This document shows positions 1-9,242 of a stretch of 30,405 bases of DNA, piece after piece. Position 1 is the first letter of the stretch. The number at the start of each line of letters is the position of its first letter. The position numbers and the translations under genes are program-made. The stretch lies in NCBI GenBank assembly GCA_036940085.1, contig JALLBK010000111.1, forward strand, positions 1 through 30,405, written 5' to 3'. The notes beneath the pieces were generated by a model, which saw nothing but the letters and a program-made list of their open reading frames with translations, made no database searches and was not told the DNA's origin. The DNA comes from Discostella pseudostelligera. Taxonomy: Eukaryota; Bacillariophyta; Thalassiosirophyceae; Thalassiosirales; Thalassiosiraceae.

Positions 1-78
1 AATTTTCTGCTAACCAATGTACAACCCCTTTGCTTCTGCTGCGTGTTTTACGGTACTTAATGGGCCTCGAGTACGCAA

Positions 79-90
79 TTTGGCGCGAAA
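79..90. promoter_or_regulatory. E2F/DP-type palindromic site
   Basis: The sequence TTTGGCGCGAAA matches the textbook E2F/DP binding consensus on both strands. No gene is visible within 2.4 kb to the right, so if functional it more likely serves a gene beyond the left edge. Binding is inferred from the motif only. Confidence 0.4.
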
Positions 91-850
91 CTTCTGGTAC
101 TGATTCTGTATTCTGTAGAGTCTATGTGAGATGGTGTGGAGCCCCCCACTACTGGCAATGGTACAAAATCCGACCCCTGGCAATCCATACCATGGCGCTA
201 TGGTACGGCCATGCTATGGTGGCATGCTGATGCTAGTATGGCAACTTCCCATCGACCGATTTCAAAGGTAAGACCATCAATCGATAGAGCATGACACGCC
301 AGAATACCATCTAATACGGTTGAATACTAATGTTCTTCGTTTTGTTTTTAATTGATTTCGAATTTTCACTCGCCCCATCGATGGCGGCGCTTTCGATGGC
401 CATATCATGCCTCCTCATCGTCCAACGATGATGGCGATACCATCAATCGATAGATCATAAAGAGTTGTAGGACCATTTTAAACAATTTATTACACAAGCA
501 TCAAAAATGCATACATTAATCAATAGTTATATGTGTATATAATCGATATATATCACTAAAATCAAAATGTTATTAGATGTTGTTGTTGCTCATCATCACG
601 GCGTCGGTTTCAATTTGAAGCCACTGTTGCCGCCACCGCCACCCACCTCTCCAGCCATCATCTAACTGTTGAGATTGCGTATCATCTGACTGATTATCAT
701 TGTCGTTGATGGCATCCATGACAGTCATTTCTGTTGCAAAGGGATGCTATCGACGCAGTTTCGTCATGGTCATGGTGGTGGAGAGCAAAGGAAATTCAAT
801 GTAGTGCTGTGAAAAATTTGGTAATGAAATGAGTTGTTTGAGGATCAGAA

Positions 851-1000
851 GAGTCATTGAAGCACCATGAGTCATGAAGGCAACCATGAGTCATCGAGGC
901 AAGTATATGAGTTCCTACGTAGAAAAATGAGTCACCGAGGTAACCGAGTCATCGAGGAAAAAAATCATCGAGGCAACATGAAAAAATCATCGATGCAACA
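851..1000. repeat. Degenerate tandem repeat, about 18-bp unit
   Basis: A unit close to GAGTCATCGAGGCAACAT occurs about six or seven times with substitutions and variable spacing. The copies at 866, 887 and 927 keep GAGTCA; the last two keep only TCATCGAGGCAACAT-like cores. It contains short ATG-started frames but no protein I recognise. Confidence 0.55.
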
Positions 1001-1886
1001 TTCCTTCACACACCCCTACCCTTGGCTTTCCGTCACTCTCATGGTGGTGGTGGTTGGTCGATGTTGATGACAAAGATGAGTGGGAGATGGAGATGCGCCG
1101 GCAGATGCGGAGGCTTCTCATCATGATAGGAATTTGTATTTGCTCTATGGGGGGGCTCCACATCCATAGCGAGAAAGCTCTAATCGACAGGAGTACCCAT
1201 TACATCCTTGGCTGTCCTTGGCAAACTGTGCATTTGTACTCAGTCAACACAGGCAAAATTCTTGGTTCCAGAGAAGCAGATTCTTGACTTTGCTACATAA
1301 AGCAAAGTTGTTCAATGGACCAATAAGGCCGATCCTTACAACTCCGCAGATACGAAATCCATTTTTGTGTTTTTCTTGCCAGCTATCCCCATATGTAGGA
1401 TATGTACTGATTCCTATTCCATGATTTTAATATTGCAGAATACGTCAAAGTTGGATTTTGTATCGAAGAGTCTCCTCCACAAATTTTGAAGAGATTTGCG
1501 GAGAACAAAATTGCCACTGCAAATGCAATTTTTATTTCAAGATTTGGGCGGGAAGGTATGTACTAATTCCGTAATAGAGAATATTAGTGGCAGGAGGTAT
1601 CTCGCCATGAAAAGAAGAAAAATGAATCTTTTTTGAATTTTGTGTTTGCGGTGCTGCAAGGACCAAGAGAGACAAAATCACTTTTGGGAGAGAAGAAAAT
1701 CCAAAAAACAAATTGTATTTCATGTCCGGAAGCTGTAACGATCAGCCTGCGCCCAACTCCAGATATTGGCTGAGATACGGCCATTAATTGGAGCAATGAA
1801 TTATTAATGAATGAATTGATTGTGTCGCATCGAATGTCTGATCAAGCTATGTGTGCAACACGGATCCTATTTAATCTGCTCTCCAA

Positions 1887-2045
1887 AGAGACCCGAAATG
1901 CGGCGTTCTATATCTCGACTTTTACCAGTCCAGTTTACGTGAAATTTTCAGGGGCACTAGTTCAAGACCTTGTCCAGTTCCCCGGTAAGTTTTACGTAAA
2001 ACTCTTTGGTAGAAGTTGAGATAGTACCCCGCATTTTGTGTCTCC
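1887..2045. repeat. Long imperfect inverted repeat (foldback/MITE-like)
   Basis: The left arm (1887 to about 1960) pairs with the reverse complement of the right arm (about 1974-2045), leaving a loop of about 13-15 nt around 1966. The outer pairs include GAGACCCGAAATGCGG against CCGCATTTTGTGTCTC. The right arm contains the perfect palindrome GTTTTACGTAAAAC. Mismatches and a 2-nt offset are scattered through the arms. No transposase and no clear target-site duplication are visible, so a MITE, a foldback element and a hairpin RNA precursor all remain possible. Confidence 0.6.
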
Positions 2046-2134
2046 TGAAGTGTGTCAATTGAGTACAAACCTGTACAAACCGGCAGGATGGAGATGGAGG
2101 AGGTGGAGTGAGGTGCGGCGCAGAGACCTCAGAT

Positions 2135-2230
2135 AGATACTTAGGACATCTTTAAAATTAAATTCAGAATTGAAAAAGATACTTAACAAACTTTAAAGTT
2201 AAATTTTGAAATTAAAAAGATTCTTAACAA
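2135..2230. repeat. 42-bp AT-rich tandem repeat, 2.3 copies
   Basis: Copy 1 is 2135-2176 and copy 2 is 2177-2217; a third partial copy runs 2218-2230. Each begins AGATACTTA or AGATTCTTA and continues through TTTAAA(A/G)TTAAATT. Copies 1 and 2 differ at several positions, so the duplication is not recent. Confidence 0.75.
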
Positions 2231-2346
2231 CTGCCGAGCCGCACTTCATGCTCCCCACTCCCCGCCCCATTCCTACTTAGTTTATGTTCGACTACTGAAC
2301 TAGTGGGTGTGCCTCGTCCACACAGTCCACAACCACAATGCAGTCC

Positions 2347-2386
2347 ACCATGGCCATGACCGGACCATTGACCATGGCCATACCGG
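2347..2386. repeat. Duplicated CCATGG-containing block
   Basis: ACCATGGCCATGACCGG (2347-2363) is followed by ACCATGGCCATACCGG (2371-2386), two near-identical copies 24 bp apart. The cores CCATGG and GGCC are palindromic. Similar GACCAT/CCATG-rich words recur in other upstream regions of this window. Confidence 0.5.
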
Positions 2387-2502
2387 CATGACGTACGACC
2401 GCTAGCGAGCCTCAACCATTGTCGTCGGCCTCTGACCGCCAACTTCCATCACTCAGGAACTATTGTATCTCAGGGATTTATCGCGTGTAAAAATCCAACA
2501 CC

Positions 2503-3246
2503 ATGGTGGCGCCGGCTGCAGTTCCGTAAGTGCGCCCCCGACCGTCGACCGTAGCTTTTTTGTGCGTCGATCGATGGAAGCGATGTGCTCACTCAGACGC
2601 TCACTGCTCATTCAATAAATGAAACAGTCTCTCTAAATTGGCAGGCCTATTCATCAAAACGCTAGCCAAGCCAATGGCGAAATCGTTAAAAAATCAATTC
2701 GTCAAATATCCCATCACAAGACGAGCACTTATCTCTGTCGGCCAAACTAAACATGCAATATCCACTCGAATGACCATCTGGTCTTCGGGGTATAAAGTCC
2801 GTTCTATTAACCCACTCGAAGAAGAAGTAGCACTTGTTCAGGGTGCCGACTTCCTTAGTGAAACATTCATATTTGTAGTATCGGGAGGTGTTGTCGTTTA
2901 CGAATATCACCGGAGCAGTGAAAAAGAGCGGATAAAAGAAGAACAACGCTTGAAGAAAATCACAGATGGGGCGTCACGGTTGCAGGCTAAATTGATAAGC
3001 TTGGATAAGCGATTGGAAGCACTGGAAGAGTATGCTAAGACGAATAGTAATCGTGCTATTGTACTGGGACCGATCGGTATTGGCGGTGCTTCGGGAGGGT
3101 ATGTCGAACCTGATGGAAAAGTACCAATCCACGATGATGAGTACGGAGTTAAAGCAGAAGACAAAGTGACAACTATGATGGAGGATTCTTCTTTGGGAAA
3201 ATCTTCCCAAGTTCTGCAATCTCGAAGATGGTGGTGGCCGTTTTGA
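2503..3246 (+). CDS. OPA3: OPA3-like mitochondrial protein, two exons
   Basis: The family is associated with mitochondrial membranes and organelle shape; its biochemical role is not settled. I read a 23-nt exon (2503-2525, MVAPAAVP; ATG in CACCATGG), an intron GTAAGT...CAG (2526-2627), and a second exon 2628-3246, giving 213 residues. Splicing restores the family's N terminus (FPIAKL-like, here VPLSKLAGLFIKTLAKPMAK). Next comes a conserved stretch ending INPLEEEVALVQGADFLSE, then one hydrophobic segment (about FIFVVSGGVVVYEY) and a charged coiled coil. It ends in an unusual RRWWWPF. Length is close to the roughly 180 residues of animal OPA3 with a longer tail. An in-frame TTG at 2638 is not the start; the spliced exon explains the upstream residues. 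Identification is from family pattern; the first exon rests on splice signals and phase. Confidence 0.85.
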
Positions 3247-4281
3247 GCCGCAGATAATGTTGAGGGCGTTACGTGATTCTCATGGCCAATTTGTTGAGAC
3301 TGTGCGGACCAAAGCTATCTTCGATCCGATGTTACTATACCTAGAGACGACGTCGATCAATTCTTATTTTGTGGAGATTTTATTGTGCAAACGAATAGCG
3401 CAGATTTTGGTCAATGCGAAGAGTTCGGTCGGAGTTATGCAGGACAAGCAAAAAGGATGGGGAGGATACTACATCAGTATCAACATAACTACTCCAATGC
3501 AGAGTACAGAGCGCTCTCACAACATCGAGATGACAACATCCAATCAATCTCAATAAACTTTTTTGTCGAGTTAACCCCTACTTACCAATCGCTTACGAGA
3601 GTGAGAGAGGGGGTTCTATCAGCAGCTATCTTGGACCTGCTTGCTGGCTTGTTAGGTTTGATTGACAAACCATGAACGTCTCATCTACAGCTACAGTATT
3701 GTACTATCCGGCAGGAGCCGACCATGCTGCATGCATCGACCATCGACCGACCATTAGCTATTATCGTACAGGCAATTGCTCATTATCTATCCCTCTTAAA
3801 GCACCTAGCTCTCGCGTTCTCTCCGTCTGTCTGGCCCTGTGGCCTCCGGATTAAAGTCACCTTTGCGGTGGATGCTTCCGGCATCTTCGCTCCTCGCTCG
3901 CTAACTGTCGTCGCCCGTCACCATGACGGACAATGATGATGATGTCTCACTATGTCTCACCAAACACCAAACTTCATCCATATTAATATTCAACATCAAG
4001 ATACAACATATCATTTCAAGGACTTGTACCTCCAGCAGCGATCTCTATCCAGGTGCGTGGCTCATTCTAATCAATTATATTCCAATTCCGTGGCCAGATG
4101 AATCGACAGGGAGAGGGTGGGGTTAGCCTGTGTAATTCGCGGTGCTTCCGCATGCGCATAACCTTTCCTCTCAGCTGTATATATTGCTGAACACATATCA
4201 TATTGTTCTTACCTCACGTGTTCAAATGTCATATGTCACGTGCATATCCAGCCCAGACAGATATACTTCGATTTCGACATC
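3247..4281. other. Intergenic region between OPA3-like gene and transporter
   Basis: About 1 kb without a supported gene. It should contain the OPA3-like 3' UTR and the transporter promoter. Features seen are a CATCGACCATCGACCGACCAT word (about 3736-3756), two CACGTG boxes (4215 and 4237) and a TATATAT-like stretch near 4177. Open frames of up to 99 codons show nothing recognisable. Confidence 0.5.
4215..4242. promoter_or_regulatory. Paired CACGTG (G-box) elements
   Basis: CACGTG lies at 4215-4220 and again at 4237-4242, 22 bp apart. They are 40-67 bp before the transporter ATG and just downstream of a TATATA-like run near 4177. CACGTG is the core bound by many bHLH and bZIP factors. They may fall inside the 5' UTR. 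Function is inferred from motif and position. Confidence 0.4.
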
Positions 4282-5375
4282 ATGGTTCTCCTAAGATCCG
4301 GTCTCATCGCTTGCTTGTTGGCTTCCACAAGCTACGCGTTTGCATTCAAGCCGACGATCCATTCATCTTCATTCGCCCATCAGAATAGTGCCACAAACAA
4401 ACGGGCGCTTGTCAATCTCAGCATGTCTGGAGGAGCGAGTGCAGTTCCAGATCTCAAGGCCCCTCCTGCCATCTATGAAGGTGCGGTGGCTGCCGGAGCA
4501 GGTTAGTACGAGAGGAAATTTGCTCTTTTCTTGAAAATAATTTTGCATACTCATTTCTCTTCAATGTAGCCAAGGCCTCAGCTCCGTGGGAGAAAATCTT
4601 TAAGCTCGGTATCGCTGCTGGTTGTCACATTGGTTTTGGCTCCTACCTCGCTATCACCGTGGGCGGTGCTTGCCCAGCAATCGCAGAGGCCAACCCTGGC
4701 CTTCAAAAGGTATGTGACACATAATTCAATCTTCATTTTCTCGAAACAATTACTTAATTCTCATACCGCATTCAACAGATGATATTCGGTGCTTTTGGTC
4801 TTCCTTTCGGCCTAATCATGACGTTGGTCACTGGTGCCGAACTCTTCACTGGAAACACCGCCCTAGTCGCCGCCTCGGCAATGGAAGGCAAGACGACTCG
4901 TGCTGAACTAATCAAAAGTTGGGTAGTATCCTATGCGGGTAACTTCGTCGGCTCGCTCCTCCTTGCATACCTTGCTTTCAAATCAGGAACTCTTGGAAAT
5001 AGCCCTGCTAGCGCGGCGATTGCTACTGCCAAGTGCTCTCTGCCTTTCGAAACTGCTTTTGTCCGAGGCATTCTCTGCAACTGGCTAGTATGCATGGCGG
5101 TGTACATGGCATCTGGCTGTGCTTCGCTAATTGGAAAGATGGTTGCTGTTTGGTTTCCAATCAGTGCGTTCGTCGCACTCGGGTTAGACCACTCTGTGGC
5201 GAATATGTTCATCATTCCCTTGGGCATGATGCGAGGTGCTCAAGTTTCGGTTTCTGACTTCCTCCTGGGCAATCTCCTTCCTGTTACTTTGGGCAATATT
5301 GTTGGAGGCGCACTTTGCGTCATGGGTCTGTATGGTAGTGCATTTGGAAAGTGGTCTAAGAGCAAGGATGAGTGA
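4282..5375 (+). CDS. Formate/nitrite transporter (NAR1-like), plastid-type presequence
   Basis: Membrane channel of the FNT family; algal members move nitrite, in many cases across the plastid envelope. Exons are 4282-4501, 4570-4709 and 4779-5375 (introns GTTAGT...TAG and GTATGT...CAG; phases agree), giving 318 residues. The N terminus is a secretory signal (LLRSGLIACLLAS) followed by SYAFAFKP, resembling the diatom ASAF plastid motif. The FNT core follows: GACPAIAEANPGLQK, then the signature FGAFGLPFGLIMTLVTGAELFTGNTA, and later RGILCNWLVCMAVYMA and NMFIIPLGMM. About six membrane helices are evident. Whether it carries nitrite or formate cannot be read from the sequence; nitrite import to plastid nitrite reductase is the usual inference. 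Two G-boxes lie just upstream. The start at 4282 is preferred because it places the signal peptide at the N terminus. Confidence 0.92.
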
Positions 5376-6137
5376 AGAGATGAATTGGTGAACTCGACTA
5401 CGGGGGCACGCAGTTCAAATTATCTGACAAGTCACGTTCAAAAGCGGAAGATGTTATGTAGCTATGAAGCAACTCCTCATCGATATGCGATCAAAAATTC
5501 CGACAGTTTTCAGTAGCACAATACATGTATCAGATTGAACGCCAAATGCCGTAATTCGTGTAGGTCAGCGAACATATCCCTTGGCGAAAAGTCAAAGGGG
5601 ATCATCATCTTCATCTATCATCATCGACCTAATCGAGTATCGATTGCTTAGAGACTGTACTGCGTATAAGCATCAATTGGCACCAAGTCGACTCCATCCG
5701 CAATCGGCATGCACTCTACGAAGACTCGACACTTCGTCATGCATAGATCTCTACACGTGGCAGCTCACAGTGTCATCCGTAACACCTCTTCCACGTGGCA
5801 AGTTATACGGTACACACATGGTGTGGTTCTACACTCCACGTGGCATTCGAATTTAAACACGTCAACTTCCACGTGGATCTTTTCCTCCCTCTAAACAAAT
5901 AAACCAGCCCGCCGCCGCCGCGGTCCGCCGAAAATTTACGTACCATACCGCTAGATACCGCAGCCGCAGCCTACCGCCTACCGCCCATCACTAGAGGAGA
6001 CCATCACCATTCACTATCTATTCATTCACCACCACCGACACCGACACCGACGTCGACAGTGACGGATCAGCAAGGCGTCGATCGATTGGTGCCATTGCCA
6101 CGGTGTTGGAGCAGCCGTCTCTAGAGAGAGAGCCAAG
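5376..6137. other. Intergenic region with G-box array
   Basis: It contains the transporter 3' UTR and the promoter of the ataxin-10-like gene. The notable content is four CACGTG boxes (5754-5875), a GC-rich CCGCCGCCGCCGCGG tract near 5911, and ACCGACACCGACACCGACG repeats near 6036. No gene is supported; frames of 61-91 codons here are unremarkable. Confidence 0.5.
5754..5875. promoter_or_regulatory. Array of four CACGTGG elements
   Basis: CACGTG occurs at 5754-5759, 5792-5797, 5837-5842 and 5870-5875, every copy followed by G. Three share CCACGTGG, and an extra ACACGTC lies between the last two. Spacing of 33-45 bp over 120 bp is far denser than chance would give. The array lies about 260-380 bp before the ataxin-10-like ATG at 6138. 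Recognition by bHLH or bZIP factors is inferred. Confidence 0.5.
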
Positions 6138-8696
6138 ATGAATCCGACGCAGGGTCTCGCCGCACAAAATTTCAGCACCGGTAGTAGGCGTCGGGAACAC
6201 CGCTCGGATGGTATCGACAGCGACAGAGTTGCCTACGAAAGAGCAGAGAAGAAAATGGGCGACGTCGACGCTAGCGACCGCAGCGGAAGACTGTCCTCCG
6301 TTGTATTCCCCGAAGATTGCGAATTCTTCGATGAAATCGACGATCTGCATCCGTATAGCAACGATGAGGGGGATGATGAATTAGTTGCCGACCCTACATT
6401 ATTCATGTTACCTCGACCAAGTTGTAGATATACAAGGATCAGCCTCCATATAAAAAAAGACGATAACATGCCTCCGGTAGATTGGCCCTCCCTGCTCAAA
6501 TCATGCAGACTGGCTAAGAATGGCTTTCGGGATTCATACTCGGAGCAAATGGTTTTAACGAACATGTTCATGTCGAATCTGGCGCCTTTGACAGCAGCCT
6601 TGAGCTCATATGCAATGAGATGCTGCTGCAATCAGTCCCATCCCAACGAAAGCATCCACTTATTAGACGAAGTCAAGGCTTGTGCAACAGAGACTAAGCG
6701 AGCGTTACGATTTGCATTATCATGCTTAACACCCACTTCCTTCGAAGTCAATGGAGCTGGACAGGAGTCGGTGCCCAACTCATCTCCCACACTGAATGGC
6801 GAGGAAATATATAACATTACACGGCCCTATAGGCAGAACTTGCAAATGGTGGCAGTTGGAGGATCCATATCAGAATTATATCCGTCTACAGGAGATGACA
6901 AGACTAATCAACAATGGGAAACGCATCATCATCATGAATTGCATATTCTACTGGTGACTATTATTTTTGCAGACAGGCCGTGCCACTCTATTTTGGGCGG
7001 TGAAGACGCGGAGGTATTGATCTCCATCGAAGAAGTCCACCGGAAAGTTCGCGTCCTTGCAGCACGTCTGCTCTGCAATATTGTCACGGACAATCACCTA
7101 GCAGCTGGAATTGTTTTGAGAGATTTACCATTGTCGCCAGCCCCCGGCCTGGTCGAGAATCGTATCGCACTTTCAGTTATGGAATCTACAGTGAACAACG
7201 GAATCGTTGACGACAACGATGTGATATTCTGGTCTGATCTTGTAACTGCAACTGCGAAAGTGGGAACTGATAATACCAATAGAGATGGAAAAAGTAGTTA
7301 CTGTCATCAATTGGAGGACCGCGAAGCTCTTGCCGCAGTTGCAGCAGCATTGCATAATCTATTAACAAGTTTGGAAGGCAGCTCGTCATTTGCAAAACAA
7401 AATCGAGAGGTGCCTTTGAGAGTTGGCGTGTCAAATGGAAACTCAAACGAGGACAGAGTGAAGCGCCGACCGATGTTACCGAGTAACATAGCATTTGAAA
7501 TTGCTTCTGATGGAATTTTGCTCAATTCATTACTGAGACACATACTTCCAGCAAAGGCAGTACTTATGCAGTCGCGACTCGAAAGCGCAGGAGCAAATCC
7601 GTCACGTCCAAAATTTATACCACCTGTATCAACTGAAGAAGAAAACATATCAGACTCCGCAACGGAATGGATATCATTTATTTTGGAACGTCTCGCCTCC
7701 CGTGGATTATTTCTTAATATGCTCCGTTCTGTTGGTGGGAAAAGGTCGAACTCTGTTACACCGGAACAGGTTGTTCTTGTCTCCTGCATTCGTCAGGCCA
7801 TTGATGACTTTCACCATGCATTAATGTCTACGTCAGAGACTAAACGAATTGTCCAACGTCAATCAAGCTCTGGGATTAAAATGTCGACGAGTGTGCATCC
7901 TTTGTGGGGAAGAGCAGATGCTGGTGCAAATCAAGCAAGTTATTCTAGGATTGCCGTCCCAGTCTTGCTTTCACTTGCAAATGAAATAGAGGGATTCCGA
8001 CTTAAACTGAACTCTTTGCGACAAGACCCATCACTATCAATGTACGACGGCGAAGATGATTGTACAACTCACATCATTGACGACTTGAGTGATATTCTTG
8101 CCCAGTCTCTTGGTGACTATGATGCCCTGACTTCCATCGGCAAGGAGGGTTTCATTGCGGATGCACGATCAGTACTTGGAAGGGAAACTTCTCTCATATC
8201 CAGCTGTTGCAAAGAGCTGGGAAGAATTTTAGATGTTGCTTTGGCGCGGAATGCTGGTAAAAAAGCTCGTGAAATGCAGCTTGACTCACAAGAGCAACGG
8301 ACAGCAATCATGTCGGTTCGTCTGCTTGCTAATATTATCTATCAATGCCGCTACAATCAAGATCTTTTGCGGATGACATCAGTACCTGTGCTCAACGTTG
8401 AAATGGGCAACAACAATTCAGCCTCCTTCAATGCTGCTCAGTCAACCAATGACATACCAACCGAACGAACAGGACTGCACGTACTCTTATCTGCTACCAC
8501 CCTTGCCCCGGCCTGCTTTACCCTACGCGAATGGTGTATTGTTGCAATTAGAAATGCAGTTGAGGAGAATGCCGCTAACACAGAAACAATACGTTCCCTG
8601 GAAGCAAATCAAGCATTGAACGACACCCCTGAATTACGCCGTATGGGAATCAAGATCGACATTGATGCAGAGGGAAAGGTCCACATGAGTAGATGA
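6138..8696 (+). CDS. ATXN10: Ataxin-10-like protein
   Basis: One uninterrupted frame of 852 residues. The identification rests on the C-terminal ataxin-10 domain: after GLHVLLSATTLAPACF comes LREWCIVAIRNAVEENAANTETI, matching the family's REWAIVAIRNLLE.N..N pattern, followed by a short charged tail ending KVHMSR. The long region before it is mostly alpha-helical and Leu-rich, compatible with the armadillo-like fold of ataxin-10, with low-complexity acidic stretches near the N terminus (about residues 55-90). It is longer than the human protein (about 475 residues). Animal ataxin-10 has been tied to cytokinesis and ciliary-base biology; its role in algae is unknown. The start at 6138 follows GCCAAG. 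The G-box array upstream may regulate it. Confidence 0.75.
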   Translation: MNPTQGLAAQNFSTGSRRREHRSDGIDSDRVAYERAEKKMGDVDASDRSGRLSSVVFPEDCEFFDEIDDLHPYSNDEGDDELVADPTLFMLPRPSCRYTRISLHIKKDDNMPPVDWPSLLKSCRLAKNGFRDSYSEQMVLTNMFMSNLAPLTAALSSYAMRCCCNQSHPNESIHLLDEVKACATETKRALRFALSCLTPTSFEVNGAGQESVPNSSPTLNGEEIYNITRPYRQNLQMVAVGGSISELYPSTGDDKTNQQWETHHHHELHILLVTIIFADRPCHSILGGEDAEVLISIEEVHRKVRVLAARLLCNIVTDNHLAAGIVLRDLPLSPAPGLVENRIALSVMESTVNNGIVDDNDVIFWSDLVTATAKVGTDNTNRDGKSSYCHQLEDREALAAVAAALHNLLTSLEGSSSFAKQNREVPLRVGVSNGNSNEDRVKRRPMLPSNIAFEIASDGILLNSLLRHILPAKAVLMQSRLESAGANPSRPKFIPPVSTEEENISDSATEWISFILERLASRGLFLNMLRSVGGKRSNSVTPEQVVLVSCIRQAIDDFHHALMSTSETKRIVQRQSSSGIKMSTSVHPLWGRADAGANQASYSRIAVPVLLSLANEIEGFRLKLNSLRQDPSLSMYDGEDDCTTHIIDDLSDILAQSLGDYDALTSIGKEGFIADARSVLGRETSLISSCCKELGRILDVALARNAGKKAREMQLDSQEQRTAIMSVRLLANIIYQCRYNQDLLRMTSVPVLNVEMGNNNSASFNAAQSTNDIPTERTGLHVLLSATTLAPACFTLREWCIVAIRNAVEENAANTETIRSLEANQALNDTPELRRMGIKIDIDAEGKVHMSR

Positions 8697-9242
8697 CCAC
8701 AGAGCTCCTATCCGCAGGATTCGGACCAAGTAAGCTGGGTATAATCTTGTGCGTCGGGTGCAACGACGTGTGTACTTAGAGATCGAGTGTTAGGACTGGG
8801 TTTGTTGGCGCTTTCAAAGAAAAGTGAGACGGCAGCGATTATTTGGAGCAGCGCAAAGCCTCTTGATTGTTCGCCAGAGTCTCTACGCACCACACTACTT
8901 TCTCCTTCGCCATGAGCAATATTTTGATCCAAAAATTTCATGTTGAAATGTACTAATGAAACTTATGTTGTCATCGTATTGTTTGTTCATCATTCCAATC
9001 GCCATCCAGCATCCAGTGTCTCCCTCTCTCTTCTCCTTAGCACTATTTCTTCATAGGCGGCCCACAACATGTAGCATGCACCACGCAGAAAACTGGTTGA
9101 AAAATGGCGCGCCCCCTATCACCGCGCGTCGTCTGCCTGTCACCGTTCCAATACCTTTTGGCGGGAACATCCAATACCTCACCATCGACCATCACGCACA
9201 GTGACCATTGACCATGAACAAGACGACGATGATTAGGATATC
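8697..9242. other. Intergenic region before DUF1995 gene
   Basis: It should hold the ataxin-10-like 3' UTR and the DUF1995-gene promoter. A 77-codon minus-strand frame (8708-8941) contains one possible hydrophobic stretch but nothing I recognise, so it is not called as a gene. A GGCGCGCC palindrome lies near 9106, an E2F-type site at 9156-9168, and GACCAT-rich words (ACCATCGACCATCACG, GACCATTGACCATG) from 9181 to 9215. Confidence 0.5.
9156..9168 (+). promoter_or_regulatory. E2F-type site upstream of DUF1995 gene
   Basis: TTTTGGCGGGAAC matches the E2F consensus TTTSGCGGGAA on the plus strand, 75 bp before the ATG at 9243. A related GGCGCGCC lies 50 bp further upstream. Assignment is by motif only. 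Confidence 0.4.

Larger units (their letters stand above)
1..2502. other. Gene-poor left flank, no supported gene
   Basis: No open frame here shows a recognisable domain; the longest are about 60-77 codons and look like chance frames. The stretch holds one E2F-type palindrome (79-90), a twice-occurring ACCATCAATCGATAG (near 274 and 435), a degenerate 18-bp repeat (851-1000), a long imperfect palindrome (about 1887-2045), a 42-bp tandem repeat (2135-2230) and a duplicated ACCATGGCCAT block (2347-2386). I saw no tRNA or rRNA signature. Confidence 0.6.

Noticed and set aside
8708..8941. 77-codon minus-strand frame with a weak hydrophobic stretch
   Set aside because: No family resemblance, no splice or promoter support, and it lies in the likely 3' UTR of the ataxin-10-like gene.
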